Assembly: GCA_910574455.1 (NCBI GenBank)
Contig: CAJSYZ010000007.1
Location: 1,240,001-1,304,000, forward strand
Direction: 5' to 3'
DNA from: Trichaptum fuscoviolaceum
Lineage: Eukaryota; Basidiomycota; Agaricomycetes; Hymenochaetales; Trichaptaceae
DNA: 64,000 nt
The notes beneath the pieces are model-generated. The model saw nothing but the letters and a program-made list of their open reading frames with translations, ran no database searches and was not told the DNA's origin. Below, piece after piece: positions 50,867 to 60,291 of this stretch. Made by a program: the position numbers and the translations under genes. The first letter of the stretch is position 1, and each line of letters begins with the position of its first letter.

Positions 50867-51544
50867 ATGTCCAACGACCATGACGAACGAAGTAGCTCTT
50901 CCGAAGGCGACACCATCGATGCGTTCATCGCCATGTACGACAGTAGCCAAAGTAGCAGGTCCGACATTGTTGAAGCTGCTGATGCGTTCATTGCCATGTA
51001 CGACAGTAGCCAGAGCAGCCAATCCTCCGACGAAGTCTCTGGCCGGTGGGTAGCCGCCGATGCGTTCATCGCCCTATACGAAAGTAGCCAGAGTAGCCAA
51101 TCCTCCGATAGAGTCCTCAACAACGGCCAAGAGGCTGTTGATGCACTATGCGAGGAGCTTAGTATTACCCAAAGTGATACGAGTGAGCAATCTGGGAGAT
51201 CGACGCCCCCGCGTGCTCAAACCCCTGAAGTCATCCCTTATCCCGACGACTCGATTGCAGTCTCCCCGCCGAGGCAAAGTACGACACCACAACGTCGATC
51301 GGAGATACTCAGTCCGCCGGCAGCAATTACACCCTGCAAGAACGACAACGAAATGCAAGCAAGAGCTGGGCTTCCGCCTCTTTATGAGGACGAGACACCG
51401 AAATATGAACATCATGAGATCGACATCCAAGTATCGGATACGGTCTCGGTAGGCAGGAGACGTACTGCAGAAGAGCGTCGTACGTACAAGAGCGCCAATC
51501 GAGTCAGAAAGTGGTTAGAGAATACAGCTTTCTTGCTAGAGTAA
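50867..51544 (+). CDS. Unrecognised repeat-motif protein (DAFIAMYDSSQSS repeats)
   Basis: A single exon of 225 residues from ATG 50867. Three well-preserved motif copies start at about residues 18, 39 and 65 (DAFIAMYDSSQSS, DAFIAMYDSSQSSQSSD, DAFIALYESSQSSQSSD). A fourth degenerate one starts at about 92 (DALCEELSITQSDTSEQS). The remainder is Pro/Ser-rich with SP and TP sites, then a more ordered C-terminus with EIDIQVSDTVSVGRRR and NRVRKWLENTAFLLE. No signal peptide or known domain. Repeated short hydrophobic motifs in a disordered acidic-serine context look like multivalent docking or amphipathic helices. That is inference only. I could not match it to any family. Confidence 0.6.
   Translation: MSNDHDERSSSSEGDTIDAFIAMYDSSQSSRSDIVEAADAFIAMYDSSQSSQSSDEVSGRWVAADAFIALYESSQSSQSSDRVLNNGQEAVDALCEELSITQSDTSEQSGRSTPPRAQTPEVIPYPDDSIAVSPPRQSTTPQRRSEILSPPAAITPCKNDNEMQARAGLPPLYEDETPKYEHHEIDIQVSDTVSVGRRRTAEERRTYKSANRVRKWLENTAFLLE
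50918..51190 (+). repeat. Imperfect tandem coding repeat, units of 63-81 nt
   Basis: Unit starts at 50918, 50981, 51059 and 51140. The first about 48 nt of each unit (GATGCGTTCATCGCC...) are nearly identical in copies 1-3, while the spacers (15-36 nt) vary in length, always by multiples of three. The reading frame is therefore preserved. Confidence 0.8.
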
Positions 51545-52058
51545 AGTGTAAGCAGTCGTGCAAATTCCAGAAGTATTCACGTATTAAAGATCAATGGGAT
51601 CAGTTTACTCACAAGAGAGAGCGTTGTCGCTCCTCACTTTATCCCTCCCAAAGTGACAAACCTCGGAGAGGAGCTGTCGTCCGCGTGCCGCGCCAAAAAC
51701 AAGGTGGAATTGTGAGTTTCAGAGTTGCACAGGGAGAAAGAGCCGCTGGGGCAAAATGCGGTAGCGACGGTGAGAGTAATATACCACGAGCTTGAACTAG
51801 GAGAGTCGACATATAGCCATGAACCAAGAGTCATCTTAACCGAAACAAGGCGGAGTCACGTCGGGACTACATAGGAAAGATAGCGGCTGAAGAGTTGCAA
51901 AAGGATAAAGGGGCTTGCTTACCATTCTATGATCACTCTCTTGCCTTAGGATTGCCCGAGTACTTCACATGTCAGCTCGTCTACAGTCGCTCAACTATGA
52001 ATGTATACCCACAGTCTGCATCCAATAGAGTATTTAACATACAACGATCTCCAAGAAG
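51545..52058. other. Convergent 3' intergenic region
   Basis: About 510 bp between convergent genes. Frames at 51511-51834 carry no motif. Confidence 0.5.
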
Positions 52059-53183
52059 CTAAGCATCGTCATGTAACAGAACGTATTCTCGATTTGATTG
52101 CCCGAATTTGATTACTGCGGATCGAATATTAGAAAGGGATGCACTGTTTGTTCGAGATGTGCTCACCATCACCCATTTTCAACTCGTAATAGCGAGCGGT
52201 CGGTATGATTTCGTCGTTCACGAGCGTCCCATTTGTGGACTCAAGATCAATAACAAATGGCCTATGAGTGCAAAATCAGCAATAGCGAAGCACTGAAAGT
52301 AAAGCTCACATACTTGATGACGGGCTTTGAGGTCCCAAACTCGTTCTTCTCTTGCACTTGTCGGTCTACACATCGTGATTAGTTACTATCACTATGAGGT
52401 GACAAGCAAGCCAGACTCACGTTGAATCACAGCGTGTTGCTTTGAACACGATGGATGTTCAACATAGATGTCCACGACTGCTTTGTCTCTCCCTACCAAG
52501 TATGCACTTTGCCGTTGAATATGTAACATATCTATGCAACGGTAAGCCAGCAAGCAAGGAGAGATTTTGTTCGGCGCACCAGATTGCTCCTTCCCCTTGA
52601 AGACATATAACCTCCACCCAATAAGCGGCTTGCGTGCCTCAGGTGGTTCATTGTACTTCAGTACGGTCGACGTCCCATCCGCCAGCTTCACCTTGTTTGT
52701 CTCCGCTGCAAGGAGTCCAGACTGGCTGAAGTTGGGCTTCCCTTTCTCTTTCTCCTTTTCCGAGACGACAGACTTAGAGCGCGAGCGCTGGCGCGACGGT
52801 GAACGAGAGCGAGCCCTTGCTGAACGTCGTGGAGGCGATACTGGTGATCGCTGAGATGACGAACCAGCTCTCCTGTCTCGGTACCCTCGATCCTCTCTAT
52901 CTTCTCGCCTTCTCTTGTCATAGTAGTCGCCTCCATCAGGTTCACCTTTCCTATCCTCTCTCTTCACATCGCTTTCACGCTCGCGACGACCAGACCTCCG
53001 ACTTCTGTCATGCTCATCCTCCGCGTCATATCTCCTGCGTCGGTAGTCTCCATCGCGCTCTCCTTCCCTACGTCTCTCCCTATCATGGGTTTGACGATGT
53101 CTGTCGCGATCAGTATGCGAGAGTGAGCGTGAGTTATGTGCCATGCTGGTATAATGGAAGTCATCACTCGATTCCAACCGCAT
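52059..53183 (-). CDS. FHA-domain RNA-processing protein, SNIP1/Pml1/Dawdle type
   Basis: Five exons: 52580-53183, 52421-52531, 52314-52365, 52167-52261 and 52059-52114, giving 305 residues (a start at ATG 53144 is also possible). The N-terminal 150 residues are Arg/Asp/Ser-rich with RD, RE and RS repeats (SR-like). The conserved junction KPNFSQSGLLAAETN then leads into the FHA domain: GWRLYVFKG, YLVGRD, HPSCSKQHAVIQ, FVIDLESTNGT and YYELKMGDVIKFG. The phosphothreonine-binding Arg, Ser and Asn of FHA are all present (GRD, SCSKQH, STNGT). Family members belong to the RES (pre-mRNA retention and splicing) complex or help process small RNAs. Intron 1 (48 nt) is in frame, so retention would insert 16 residues. 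Confidence 0.9.
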
Positions 53184-53259
53184 CAAGCAGTTATATCTAT
53201 TATTAGTACTATTGTTGTATCTTTACAGCTGTTAAACCTTAACGTTTTATTTAGTAATA

Positions 53260-53363
53260 TCCCCGATGGTCCAACGGCTAGGATACCTCGCTTTCATGTT
53301 ATGCAATAAATGCTTACGTAATTCTGAGCCGAGGCGGCCCGGGTTCGACTCCCGGTCGAGGAA
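53260..53363 (+). tRNA. tRNA-Glu(UUC) with 32-nt intron
   Basis: The cloverleaf is readable directly. Acceptor TCCCCGA pairs with TCGAGGA (one C-A mismatch at pair 4-69). The D arm is GTCC/GGAT, the anticodon stem CCTCG/CGAGG with loop CTTTCAC (anticodon TTC), and the T arm CCGGG-TTCGACT-CCCGG. The intron occupies 53297-53328, directly after position 37, as is canonical. A-box TGGTCCAACGG and B-box GGTTCGACTCC are intact. Mature length is 72 nt. Confidence 0.9.
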
Positions 53364-53374
53364 TTCCCACGGTC

Positions 53375-53379
53375 TTTTT
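53375..53379 (+). terminator. RNA polymerase III T-run terminator
   Basis: TTTTT begins 12 nt after the tRNA discriminator base, and a second T-run lies close downstream. This is the usual Pol III stop. Confidence 0.75.
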
Positions 53380-53437
53380 CTTTGATTTCCTTTTTATACT
53401 GTTTTACTTTCTTTTTCCTAATTTAAATTTAATGTTA

Positions 53438-54628
53438 CAGCCGTTTGCATAATACAGTCATGGACCGGTCCTTGTAACACCACCGGTCCTTGTAACACTC
53501 AGAGTTTATAGCCTTACACAAACCATTGAGATCGCAAATTTAGCTTAGATGCATGATAAACTACAAGCTCTGCATACACAGAAAAAATGAAGTTGATTGG
53601 TGCAGTGATGCTTGAGATAATAAGAAAACAGTGTCAGTTTTGGTAAGTTCTAAAATTCCAATAATGAACATTTAATCAAAGGGGAAATTGCTACATACTT
53701 ATCATTGCCATTAATCAAGTTTGAAACACTTGTTAAAGTTCTCCTGTACATTCTGGCTCTGAATGTGCAGAAAAAATCTTGAATTCTCTTCAAAATTGTG
53801 CAGTAGAAGCATATAATGTTTGTGTTCTCTCCCCTTGCCCGAAATCCCATGCTTTCCTAATCAGGTAACTGCATCTTAGCAGCTTGATGTTTTAGCTCTG
53901 CAGCTTCGCATTTACTTTTAAATCAGTTGGAACTTCGCATGTATGTCCAAAGTACATATCTATATACTAATATTAACTTACATCTGCAGAGGTTTAAGCA
54001 TAGCTTTTTGATATTTGAGAAAAGTATGATATTGAGGGCCGTGGGAAACCATTGTTACAAGGACCGGGAGGCCCCGAAAACATCCAGAATCTTGTTCATT
54101 CATTTTCAATTCTATCTGCTATCAAACAAGCTTAAAACTTCGTACACAGGCTCTTTAGTAGGTCTAGTATGAGATTCTGAGAAAAAACTGAATATAATCT
54201 TTGAGAAAGTAAGAAATCCAGAAGCCCCAAATATGGTGTTACAAGGACCGGTCCATGACTGTAGTACGGAAACGCAAAATTTTGCGCGCGGGCGGCAAGA
54301 GGACCATGCCGACAATTGCAGGTGCCGAGATACGGCGCTCGCCGGGTAGATCACATGTTGTTAGGTACACTATCTATAGTGGGAGTCATGTGGCATTACC
54401 TTTCAATACAATCAAGTGTGCGAAAATAGAGCTGGGTTCAAAATTGACAGGTAGAGTGACATGCAGTAGCTTAAATAGTCAAGTCACACCATAACAATAC
54501 CATTATTAGTACTATAGTTACGCGCGTTATCTAATACTGCCGTATCTCGGCACTTGCAATTGTCGGCAGGGTCCTCTTGCCGCCCGCGCGCAAAATTTTG
54601 CGTTTCCGTACTATTATGCAAACGGCTG
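53438..54628. mobile_element. Outer MITE, CAGCC-type TIRs, TA target duplication, split by a second MITE
   Basis: The right end, read in reverse complement, starts CAGCCGTTTGCATAATAGTA. The left end starts CAGCCGTTTGCATAA at 53438 and resumes, after the inner element, at 54264. With the inner element removed, the two terminal repeats match over about 90 bp with two mismatches, including the palindrome GCAAAATTTTGC and GGCGGCAAGAGGACC. TA flanks both ends (53436-53437 and 54629-54630). The restored length is about 382 bp with no coding capacity. CAG...CTG ends and TA duplication point to the Tc1/mariner-pogo group. Confidence 0.85.
53455..54261. mobile_element. Inner non-autonomous TIR element (pogo/Fot-like ends), 807 bp
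   Basis: A perfect 28-bp terminal inverted repeat starts CAGTCATGGACCGGTCCTTG at 53455, and its reverse complement ends at 54261. TA dinucleotides at 53453-53454 and 54262-54263 are the target duplication. The insertion split the outer element's left TIR between GCATAA and GTACGG. CCGGTCCTTGTAACAC occurs twice in tandem at the left end and again, inverted, at the right end and near 54050 (GTTACAAGGACCGGG). The interior is AT-rich with no transposase frame, so it depends on an enzyme supplied elsewhere. Confidence 0.88.
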
Positions 54629-54720
54629 TAACGTCTCGAGACCGAATCATGATGAAGTACGACAGACTTTACTCGGCAATGTGTGAATTTCCGTCGGCTT
54701 GAGCGCAGTGCCTAAAGTGC

Positions 54721-55290
54721 AGTTCGTCTATGTTCGAGTCTGGTAGACTGGTGTAAATGTTAGCGACCTTGCTCTCTACTAAGAGATCTGCTCTGAGAGC
54801 AAATTGATAATAGCGAAAGCGCCGAATGCAGAAAACAAAGCTCAGACCTGCTACAGTACAGAAGAAAGAAACGCACTAAAGAGCAGCTCGTCCAACCCGC
54901 AGTTTTTGGGAGCACTGAGTTAAGAAATCGCTTCGATCGATGGACAGCGTGTGTAAGTTTTTTATTGTGCCGGTGATAGAAAAGGCAGCCATTTGTCAAC
55001 CAATTGAGTTTCCACCTGCAACATCTATTGCGTCAACAACAAAGTCCAGCAAAGTCTATGACATACGTCTTTGGCTGCTCACAGACTACGTCGAAGTCAA
55101 CATAATCGCGGTCATACAACCAATTCAATGACTGATACTTGAACACATTAGTGGTCGGAAAGCGAGCTCCTGACTTTCTCCAGGAACGAGCACGCCAAAG
55201 TCGCCTGGTTCGATGTGGGCGGAATAATCGGCGTATGCCTGTCGTGTTTCAGGCATGACATTTTGCTGTGGCTTCTCAAATCCGTTAGGC
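54721..55290 (+). repeat. Segmental duplication, copy A
   Basis: Same orientation and order as 62757-63358. Shared landmarks include TGGTAGACTGG, GATGGACAGCGTGTGT, GGCTGCTCACAGACTACGTC, GAACGAGCACGCCAAAGTCG and TTGCTGTGGCTTCTCA. Divergence is substantial (indels and many substitutions), so the duplication is old. Similarity extends beyond the coding part. Confidence 0.75.
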
Positions 55291-55415
55291 ACAGTACTTG
55301 GGCTCCATACAAATGATTGTAGGTAAGACGTATAGAGATTAGACTGCAATTGTATACATTCGCAAATGCGAAATCTACAGCGTGTACGAGGATTTCTGTA
55401 AAGATATTGCCACAA
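54996..55415 (-). pseudogene. Truncated copy A of an unrecognised gene
   Basis: On the minus strand, the segment GFEKPQQNVMPETRQAYADY then HIEPGDFGVLVPGE matches copy B at 63045-63760. After that a deletion of about 25 bp relative to copy B shifts the frame and creates an early stop. The conserved splice donor (exon ending 55083) and the final 20-nt exon (54996-55015, ending GNSIG-stop) are still recognisable. The upstream half of the gene is missing or replaced. It lies immediately downstream of the intact hydrolase gene on the same strand. Confidence 0.6.
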
Positions 55416-55450
55416 TAAGTTTGGTGAGCTCAGATGAAATCCGATAACAC

Positions 55451-56581
55451 TTAGCGTACATTGGCCCAGACTTCATTCGCAAATTCGCCAATATGCTTCA
55501 TCACTTCATCTGGGTTCTCGTAGAAGACAGCATGGCTACCGCCGTCCTCTATCAAAGCAACCTTCAGGTTGGTGAAACAACTCCGTGACTCCTCTACCAT
55601 TGCACGAGGATTTACGAGTGCGTCTTGGGCACCATGCACGACGAGCGCCGGGAAGCCCTGCGAGCCAAGCGTATAAAGAGAGCTGCTGTCTTGGTCTCGA
55701 AAGTTGACGAAGTGTCGATGATTTGCGGTTTGATGCGACCCGTAACCGAGCCAGGTGCTTTGCACGTCCCACCGACGCAAACGTCTCGTCTTCAAGTCCA
55801 CCTCGGAGGCAGCGTCTACTTCGGATTGGAGGTCGAAAATACCGTCTGAGAAGCTTAGGGTGGCGACTTGCACCTCTTCCGCAGTTGCCTCCGGATTCAT
55901 TAGAATGGTGTCGTACTTGAAGGCCAGAGGCGTGCCGAGCCCGTACGCTTTCGTGTGTAGTAGGCCACAAAGGTATACGACTCCGGAGAGAGTATTAGGA
56001 GGAAGATATGATGCTATGTCTGCCACAACAGTTCCTGCACATGGTTAAGATCAACGGACATGAAGGATACGTCAATACGAGCAGATGATTACCTCCCAGG
56101 CTCCTATCTGAAATGTGAGCCAAGAGAGATACATATGTACATCAAAAGAAAACATTACCATCCTACAAAAAACGGCCTGGAGAGATTGAACCTTTCCGCG
56201 ACAGCCGCAAAATCGGCAGCATACAGATTTGAAGCATACCCCTCGCTCACGTCTGGTTTGCCGCTTCTGCCATGCCCTCGCATGTCGTATCGTACCTGTG
56301 TCAGGCTTGAAGATGAGAAACCACACCAGTCAGTAGAAAGCTAAGCTCACCAAGTAATAACTTTCTTGGAACTTCGCGTTCAGAAATATTCTGTCAAACA
56401 CAGCTCCGCTAAGGGTGAAACCATGTACGAATACAACGTGCGGTTTCAAAGGATTGCCCACTGCTTCAGCATATATTTCTGTGCCATCGGAGGAGGTGAG
56501 CACTTTAGAGGTGGCTTCGAACGACATCAATGAGAGCTTTGATGCAGATATTCTGCTAGCCATCAGTTTCGTTTTAAGCAT
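55451..56581 (-). CDS. Alpha/beta-hydrolase with an 11-nt microexon
   Basis: Four exons: 56351-56581, 56159-56295, 56093-56103 and 55451-56034, 320 residues (ATG 56527 is an alternative start). The fold shows IYAEAVGNPLKPHVVFVHGF (oxyanion HG), VRYDMRGHGRSG (DxRGxGxS), and the nucleophile elbow GWSLGG with Ser124. It also shows LVVHGAQDALV (catalytic Asp) and IEDGGSHAVFYENP (catalytic His). The elbow is encoded across the 11-nt exon: both flanking introns must be spliced exactly to make W-S-L-G. The triad is complete, so it is likely an active esterase, epoxide hydrolase or peroxidase-like member; substrate unknown. A broken copy on the opposite strand lies at 61750-62172. Confidence 0.85.
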
Positions 56582-58048
56582 CCTGCGTTCAGATGCGACC
56601 AATGTGCAAACAGTATGATATGTTGCGCTTGGATAGTAATCAGATAAGCGAGAAATGCAGAGCAAATTGCGAAATAATTGAATAGTTGCGCCCCGTGAAT
56701 CCCGGATGTTGTCCTACCTATAATGCAGAAGGGTCGGTAGGGATAGATCTTCCTGGACAACCAACCGAGAAATACGGAACATGAATTCCGTGTCCTTTGC
56801 GGCGCTTACAGTAGGGAAGAAGGCCAAGTCCAATGGCGGCAAAAGTAGGTGTGTCAGCTCTTTGCGAATAACTGGAAGGGTGATACAAGTGTATATTTCC
56901 CGTCTGGACCCGTTGCTAGTGAATTCTAAATCAACGTAGAGAAAGGTATGAAAGATATGTGGCTCACTGACGGGTACAGTACATTGTCAACTTTTCATTA
57001 AAAAGGTCCGGTGGTATAATAGCAAAGCACGCAGATCTTTCGGCAGCGAGAATTCGACAAAGGTTGATATTCTGAAAGCGGCTTGCTGGTTGAAAGTGAT
57101 TAATGTACTATCTATCCTAGCATCAGCCCTTGATTTCTGGAAAATAAATTAGCGACGCACTACTAAACTTGCTGAAGCTTCAGCATGCATCACTTCTCAC
57201 CTTGGCAAGAATGTCGCGTCGCCCTTTTGATCCACAACTCTCAGAAACATACCGGCTGTTTTCTCAAGACCCCTCCTTACAGCTCTTTCCACTGTCTCCT
57301 GAGTTCATTGGCCTTCCTTGTCAGTGCCACTGATGTCGTGTCTGAGCATAGCTAGCGTGGTCCTAAATTTTCGACACTTCCGCATCGAAGCTAGGTCCAC
57401 CCGTTTTTTGCCGCAGCCTCTGAGCGCTGGTGGCATTCTGGGATACAGGAGGCGCAGTACGGGCTCGTGCGGTGGAAGTGAAGGATTGTGATGGTGACCG
57501 TAAGGCTCGTTCTACACAAAGGCATTTGTTGCGTAGATTGACCATTGAGAATCTCCCACATGTACATTCTCAAGCATGATCGGCTGCGAAGTTTATACCG
57601 CGCTGGCAGGTACCTGCAGGAGATGATCAGCAGGACACCGAAAGACTCAATCGAATGTTATCTTGCGGTGACTTATTAGCGTACCTAGTTATTCTTCGCC
57701 AGTAAATTCGTAGGGTGAGATTAACAAAATACGCATCTACAGACGGCCCTCGTTGGGTACGGGCAACTTTAAGAAAGCGTGAAACTTTACTTGCCACCGA
57801 GCATTATTTGCTATTCGAGCTCATTGACTACAGTCCTCTCCCCTCCTAGGCTCGTAAGCCAGTCTTCAGATATACAGTACATAGTACCTGATGCTAACAC
57901 TCAGGTTGGAGATCGTAAGTTAGGGAGTATTTGAAACATTTGTGAAGACGGAGGAACGAAACTCAAAGTCTCCGGAAGCAAACTTGAATGGCCCGAACTC
58001 GGCAAGATCCGAGTAACGCTTTTTTGTTCTCTTCACCCCTGCCAGTAG
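56582..58048. other. Intergenic, possible small relics
   Basis: About 1.5 kb. Short frames begin at MNSVSFAALTVGKKAKSNGG (56781, plus) and MSRRPFDPQLSETYRLF (about 57224, plus). They might be first exons of decayed genes but connect to nothing clear. No inverted repeat found. Confidence 0.4.
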
Positions 58049-58445
58049 TGGATGACTTCCCGTAAGGATTTAGGACACCCAGGGTCGTCCTAAACTCCTA
58101 AGACCCCGCTCGGCAAGCATCTAGGGAGGGTTTTCTAAACCGTAAGCAAAGTCGTCCGAGAGCCATGAGCAGAAATTCCATGAAGTTCTGCCGGCCGATT
58201 CCCGCGGTATAGCTTACCTTTAAAGGTAAGGTATCAGGGTGTATATATGACATTTTACCAGATATGGTAAGCGAGGGTCAGGGCAGGTGTTTAGGACGAC
58301 TGTCCTAGACACGGAGCATCTGGCAGACCCCCCTCCACCCTCTGCCAGATCCTAGAAATTTGGGATGACCGGACCAGACCGAGAGTTTGGCTCCGATCAG
58401 TTTAGGACGAAAATGTCGTCCTAAATCCTTACGGGAAGTCATCCA
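58049..58445. mobile_element. MITE-like inverted-repeat element, 397 bp
   Basis: The left end TGGATGACTTCCCGTAAGGA at 58049 is matched exactly by the reverse complement of the right end (to 58445) over about 28 bp. After a variable patch both sides again share TCGTCCTAAACT, so the imperfect TIR reaches nearly 50 bp. The interior has extra palindromes (TACCTTTAAAGGTA at about 58215) and no coding frame. A clear target duplication was not identified. Confidence 0.75.
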
Positions 58446-59082
58446 GTTTCTCTTCAAAAGCGCAATCTTTCATAAACAGCTTCTAGGGAAGACTATATTT
58501 GATTGACAACATTACTAAGGCTCTTGTAGGTGTTCCATTCGCAACTGGTCTGTCGATGTGAGAGGGAGGCCGAAGGTATTCGGAGCGCAGCAATAGAACA
58601 AGGAGGGTGGATTTGAAAGGCGCGTAGGACCTGTGAACGCAGCGGAGTGGCATGCTTTCGGGAGCTACGGAAATGATTAGAGGAAGTGGGGACAGCTCTG
58701 CGTGAGGAAGTGATGTATGTTGAAGCAACGGCGGATACAGGTGAGTAGTCGTTACGATACTAACCCAAGTAAAGAACTGATGCTGGGACAGTCTGTCAAC
58801 TACTTATCATACATCATATGTATTGCTCGAAGATTTTATACGTTAAACAGGGGTTCACTATCTTCGATTCTTCAATGGCGAATGGAATACACTGTGGAAA
58901 ACTTACCTCGCAAATGGCACCTACGTCTACGGTTTACCGCCATTGGACTCTGGCCTTCCCCTGCAAGAAAGCTATTCTCTTTCACTTTATCCGCCGATCC
59001 TTCTTCATTCTGTAGCAAGTATGCAATCCGGAGATTGGTCCTTGTTTCTGCAATATTTTGCGCTAGCGTTTACTTTCTCTCA
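58446..59082. other. Decayed sequence upstream of the septin relic
   Basis: About 640 bp. A stop-free stretch at about 58852-59090 (plus) lacks a start codon and a recognisable domain. It may be the eroded 5' part of the septin copy or of another gene. Confidence 0.35.
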
Positions 59083-60160
59083 GGCGAATCTGGAATGGGA
59101 AAGTCAACGCTAGTCAACACCTCTTCATCACGTCCCTTTATATTTCGAAGGCAGCTCTGCCCTAATCATCCGAGAGCATGAGGCCCGAAGAGCTGTGATT
59201 GAAAGCGTCAGTGCGGTACGGGATCTTCTTTGCGCTAATTATCGTGCGCGTATCTTGAGTTTTCATTCCTTCGACTATGTCGAGAGGAATAGTGTCCTTC
59301 TCCGTTTTACGAGGATAGGTGCATTCTATCCAGCCTTCTTTTCTCGGTTAAGAAGTGTAGAGATTAATGGCTTGATCGCATTGTGGCTGGAAAGCAACAT
59401 CGAGTTGTGCTTTAACGCGTATCTGGAGCAAGAGAACCATGTCAAACTGTTGACAACCGTGTATAGTCTTTTTTTCGTATTTCATACAGGCTACAGCCCA
59501 TAGGTCGTTCGTAAGTCTCTTCAGTCGTGTCTTGATCCTGCATAAGACGCTAAACCTGCTTATATCAGAATGCAATCTATCGATGTATTGAATTCATGCG
59601 ACAACTTCACACCAAGGTGAACTTACTGCAAACGCAGGTACTTCTCACAGCAAACATCGGAGGCTGTCTCAAAGTGTGACAGGGTCTATGAAGCGGTGTC
59701 CCTTCTTTCAAGGGCTGTCAATTGTTGAGACAAAGTGCTTGAGACAGCCTTCCTCAGCCAATCACCGACCAGAAACGTAAGAATTGTCTGAAAGAAAGAC
59801 AGACCTTTGAAGAAGTGACAATACTTTACGACCCCTGTCTTGATTTCAGACAGCCTCTTGTGTTTCCCGTGTCTGCAGAGAAGAGGATTACCCATTTCAA
59901 GGCGGAAGTGAGTCTGGAATGCATCGGTTGTATATTGGCACGCAGTTAACAAATTAATGATGTTTCTTCATAAGATTCTGATGCCTACCACTAAATCCCC
60001 ACGCTTACCAGAAGGAAGTCTAAGAGGCCTATGGTACGTTGGTACTTTTGATCGCTGCAATTAGATACCGATGGTCTAGTAGATCGAAATACCCCCTGCG
60101 GTTGCTTGTTCTGGCTGCTTTGTGGAAGCACCCGACGGTCGTCAGGTCCGCGGCCGTTCC
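59083..60160 (+). pseudogene. Septin pseudogene, fragmented
   Basis: Septin landmarks occur in the right order but in different frames. The P-loop GESGMGKSTLVNT is at 59083-59121, right after a CTCTCAG acceptor. FNAYLEQENHV is at about 59411-59443 (septin FDAYLEQEN motif), IEFMRQLHTKVNL at about 59587-59625 (the IEFM..LHxKVN block), and VEAPDGRQVRGRS at about 60122-60160. Frameshifts and stops separate them, and a 198-bp inverted-repeat element (59660-59857) interrupts the copy after the KVNL block. Functional septins are filament-forming GTPases of the cell cortex. This copy cannot encode one. Confidence 0.75.
59660..59857. mobile_element. Short inverted-repeat element rich in CTGTCT/AGACAG hairpins
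   Basis: The left end GAGGCTGTCTCAAA and the reverse complement of the right end GAGGCTGTCTGAAA match imperfectly over about 26 bp, continuing through GACAGGG. Inside, the module CTGTCT-N-AAA...GACAG recurs (59664, about 59786 and the right end), each able to fold on itself. No coding frame. It interrupts the septin relic, which supports insertion, but no target duplication is obvious. Confidence 0.5.
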
Positions 60161-60291
60161 CTACTCGTCAGCCAACAGGTGTGTTAGAGATGGGGTTGGC
60201 GTTAAGAGTATTGAAAGGATGATGCTGTTGTCTTTAGTCGACGACATTCTTTGCGCTTGATTCCTTGAATCGAAGCGCGGTTCTCTGTACT

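Noticed and set aside
51511..51834. Small basic frames on both strands after the repeat-motif gene
   Set aside because: Short, overlapping, no motif, and in a convergent 3' region.
53650..53850. A 66-codon frame inside the inner MITE as a transposase remnant
   Set aside because: Too short, no DDE/D or helix-turn-helix motif, and the AT-rich interior has no coding signal.
58852..59113. Stop-free stretch just before the septin P-loop, read through one TAG
   Set aside because: No ATG and no recognised domain, and its frame differs from the septin P-loop frame. Probably chance or eroded sequence.
59195..59503. A 102-codon frame annotated as an independent protein
   Set aside because: It contains the septin FNAYLEQENHV block and is better explained as part of the septin relic.
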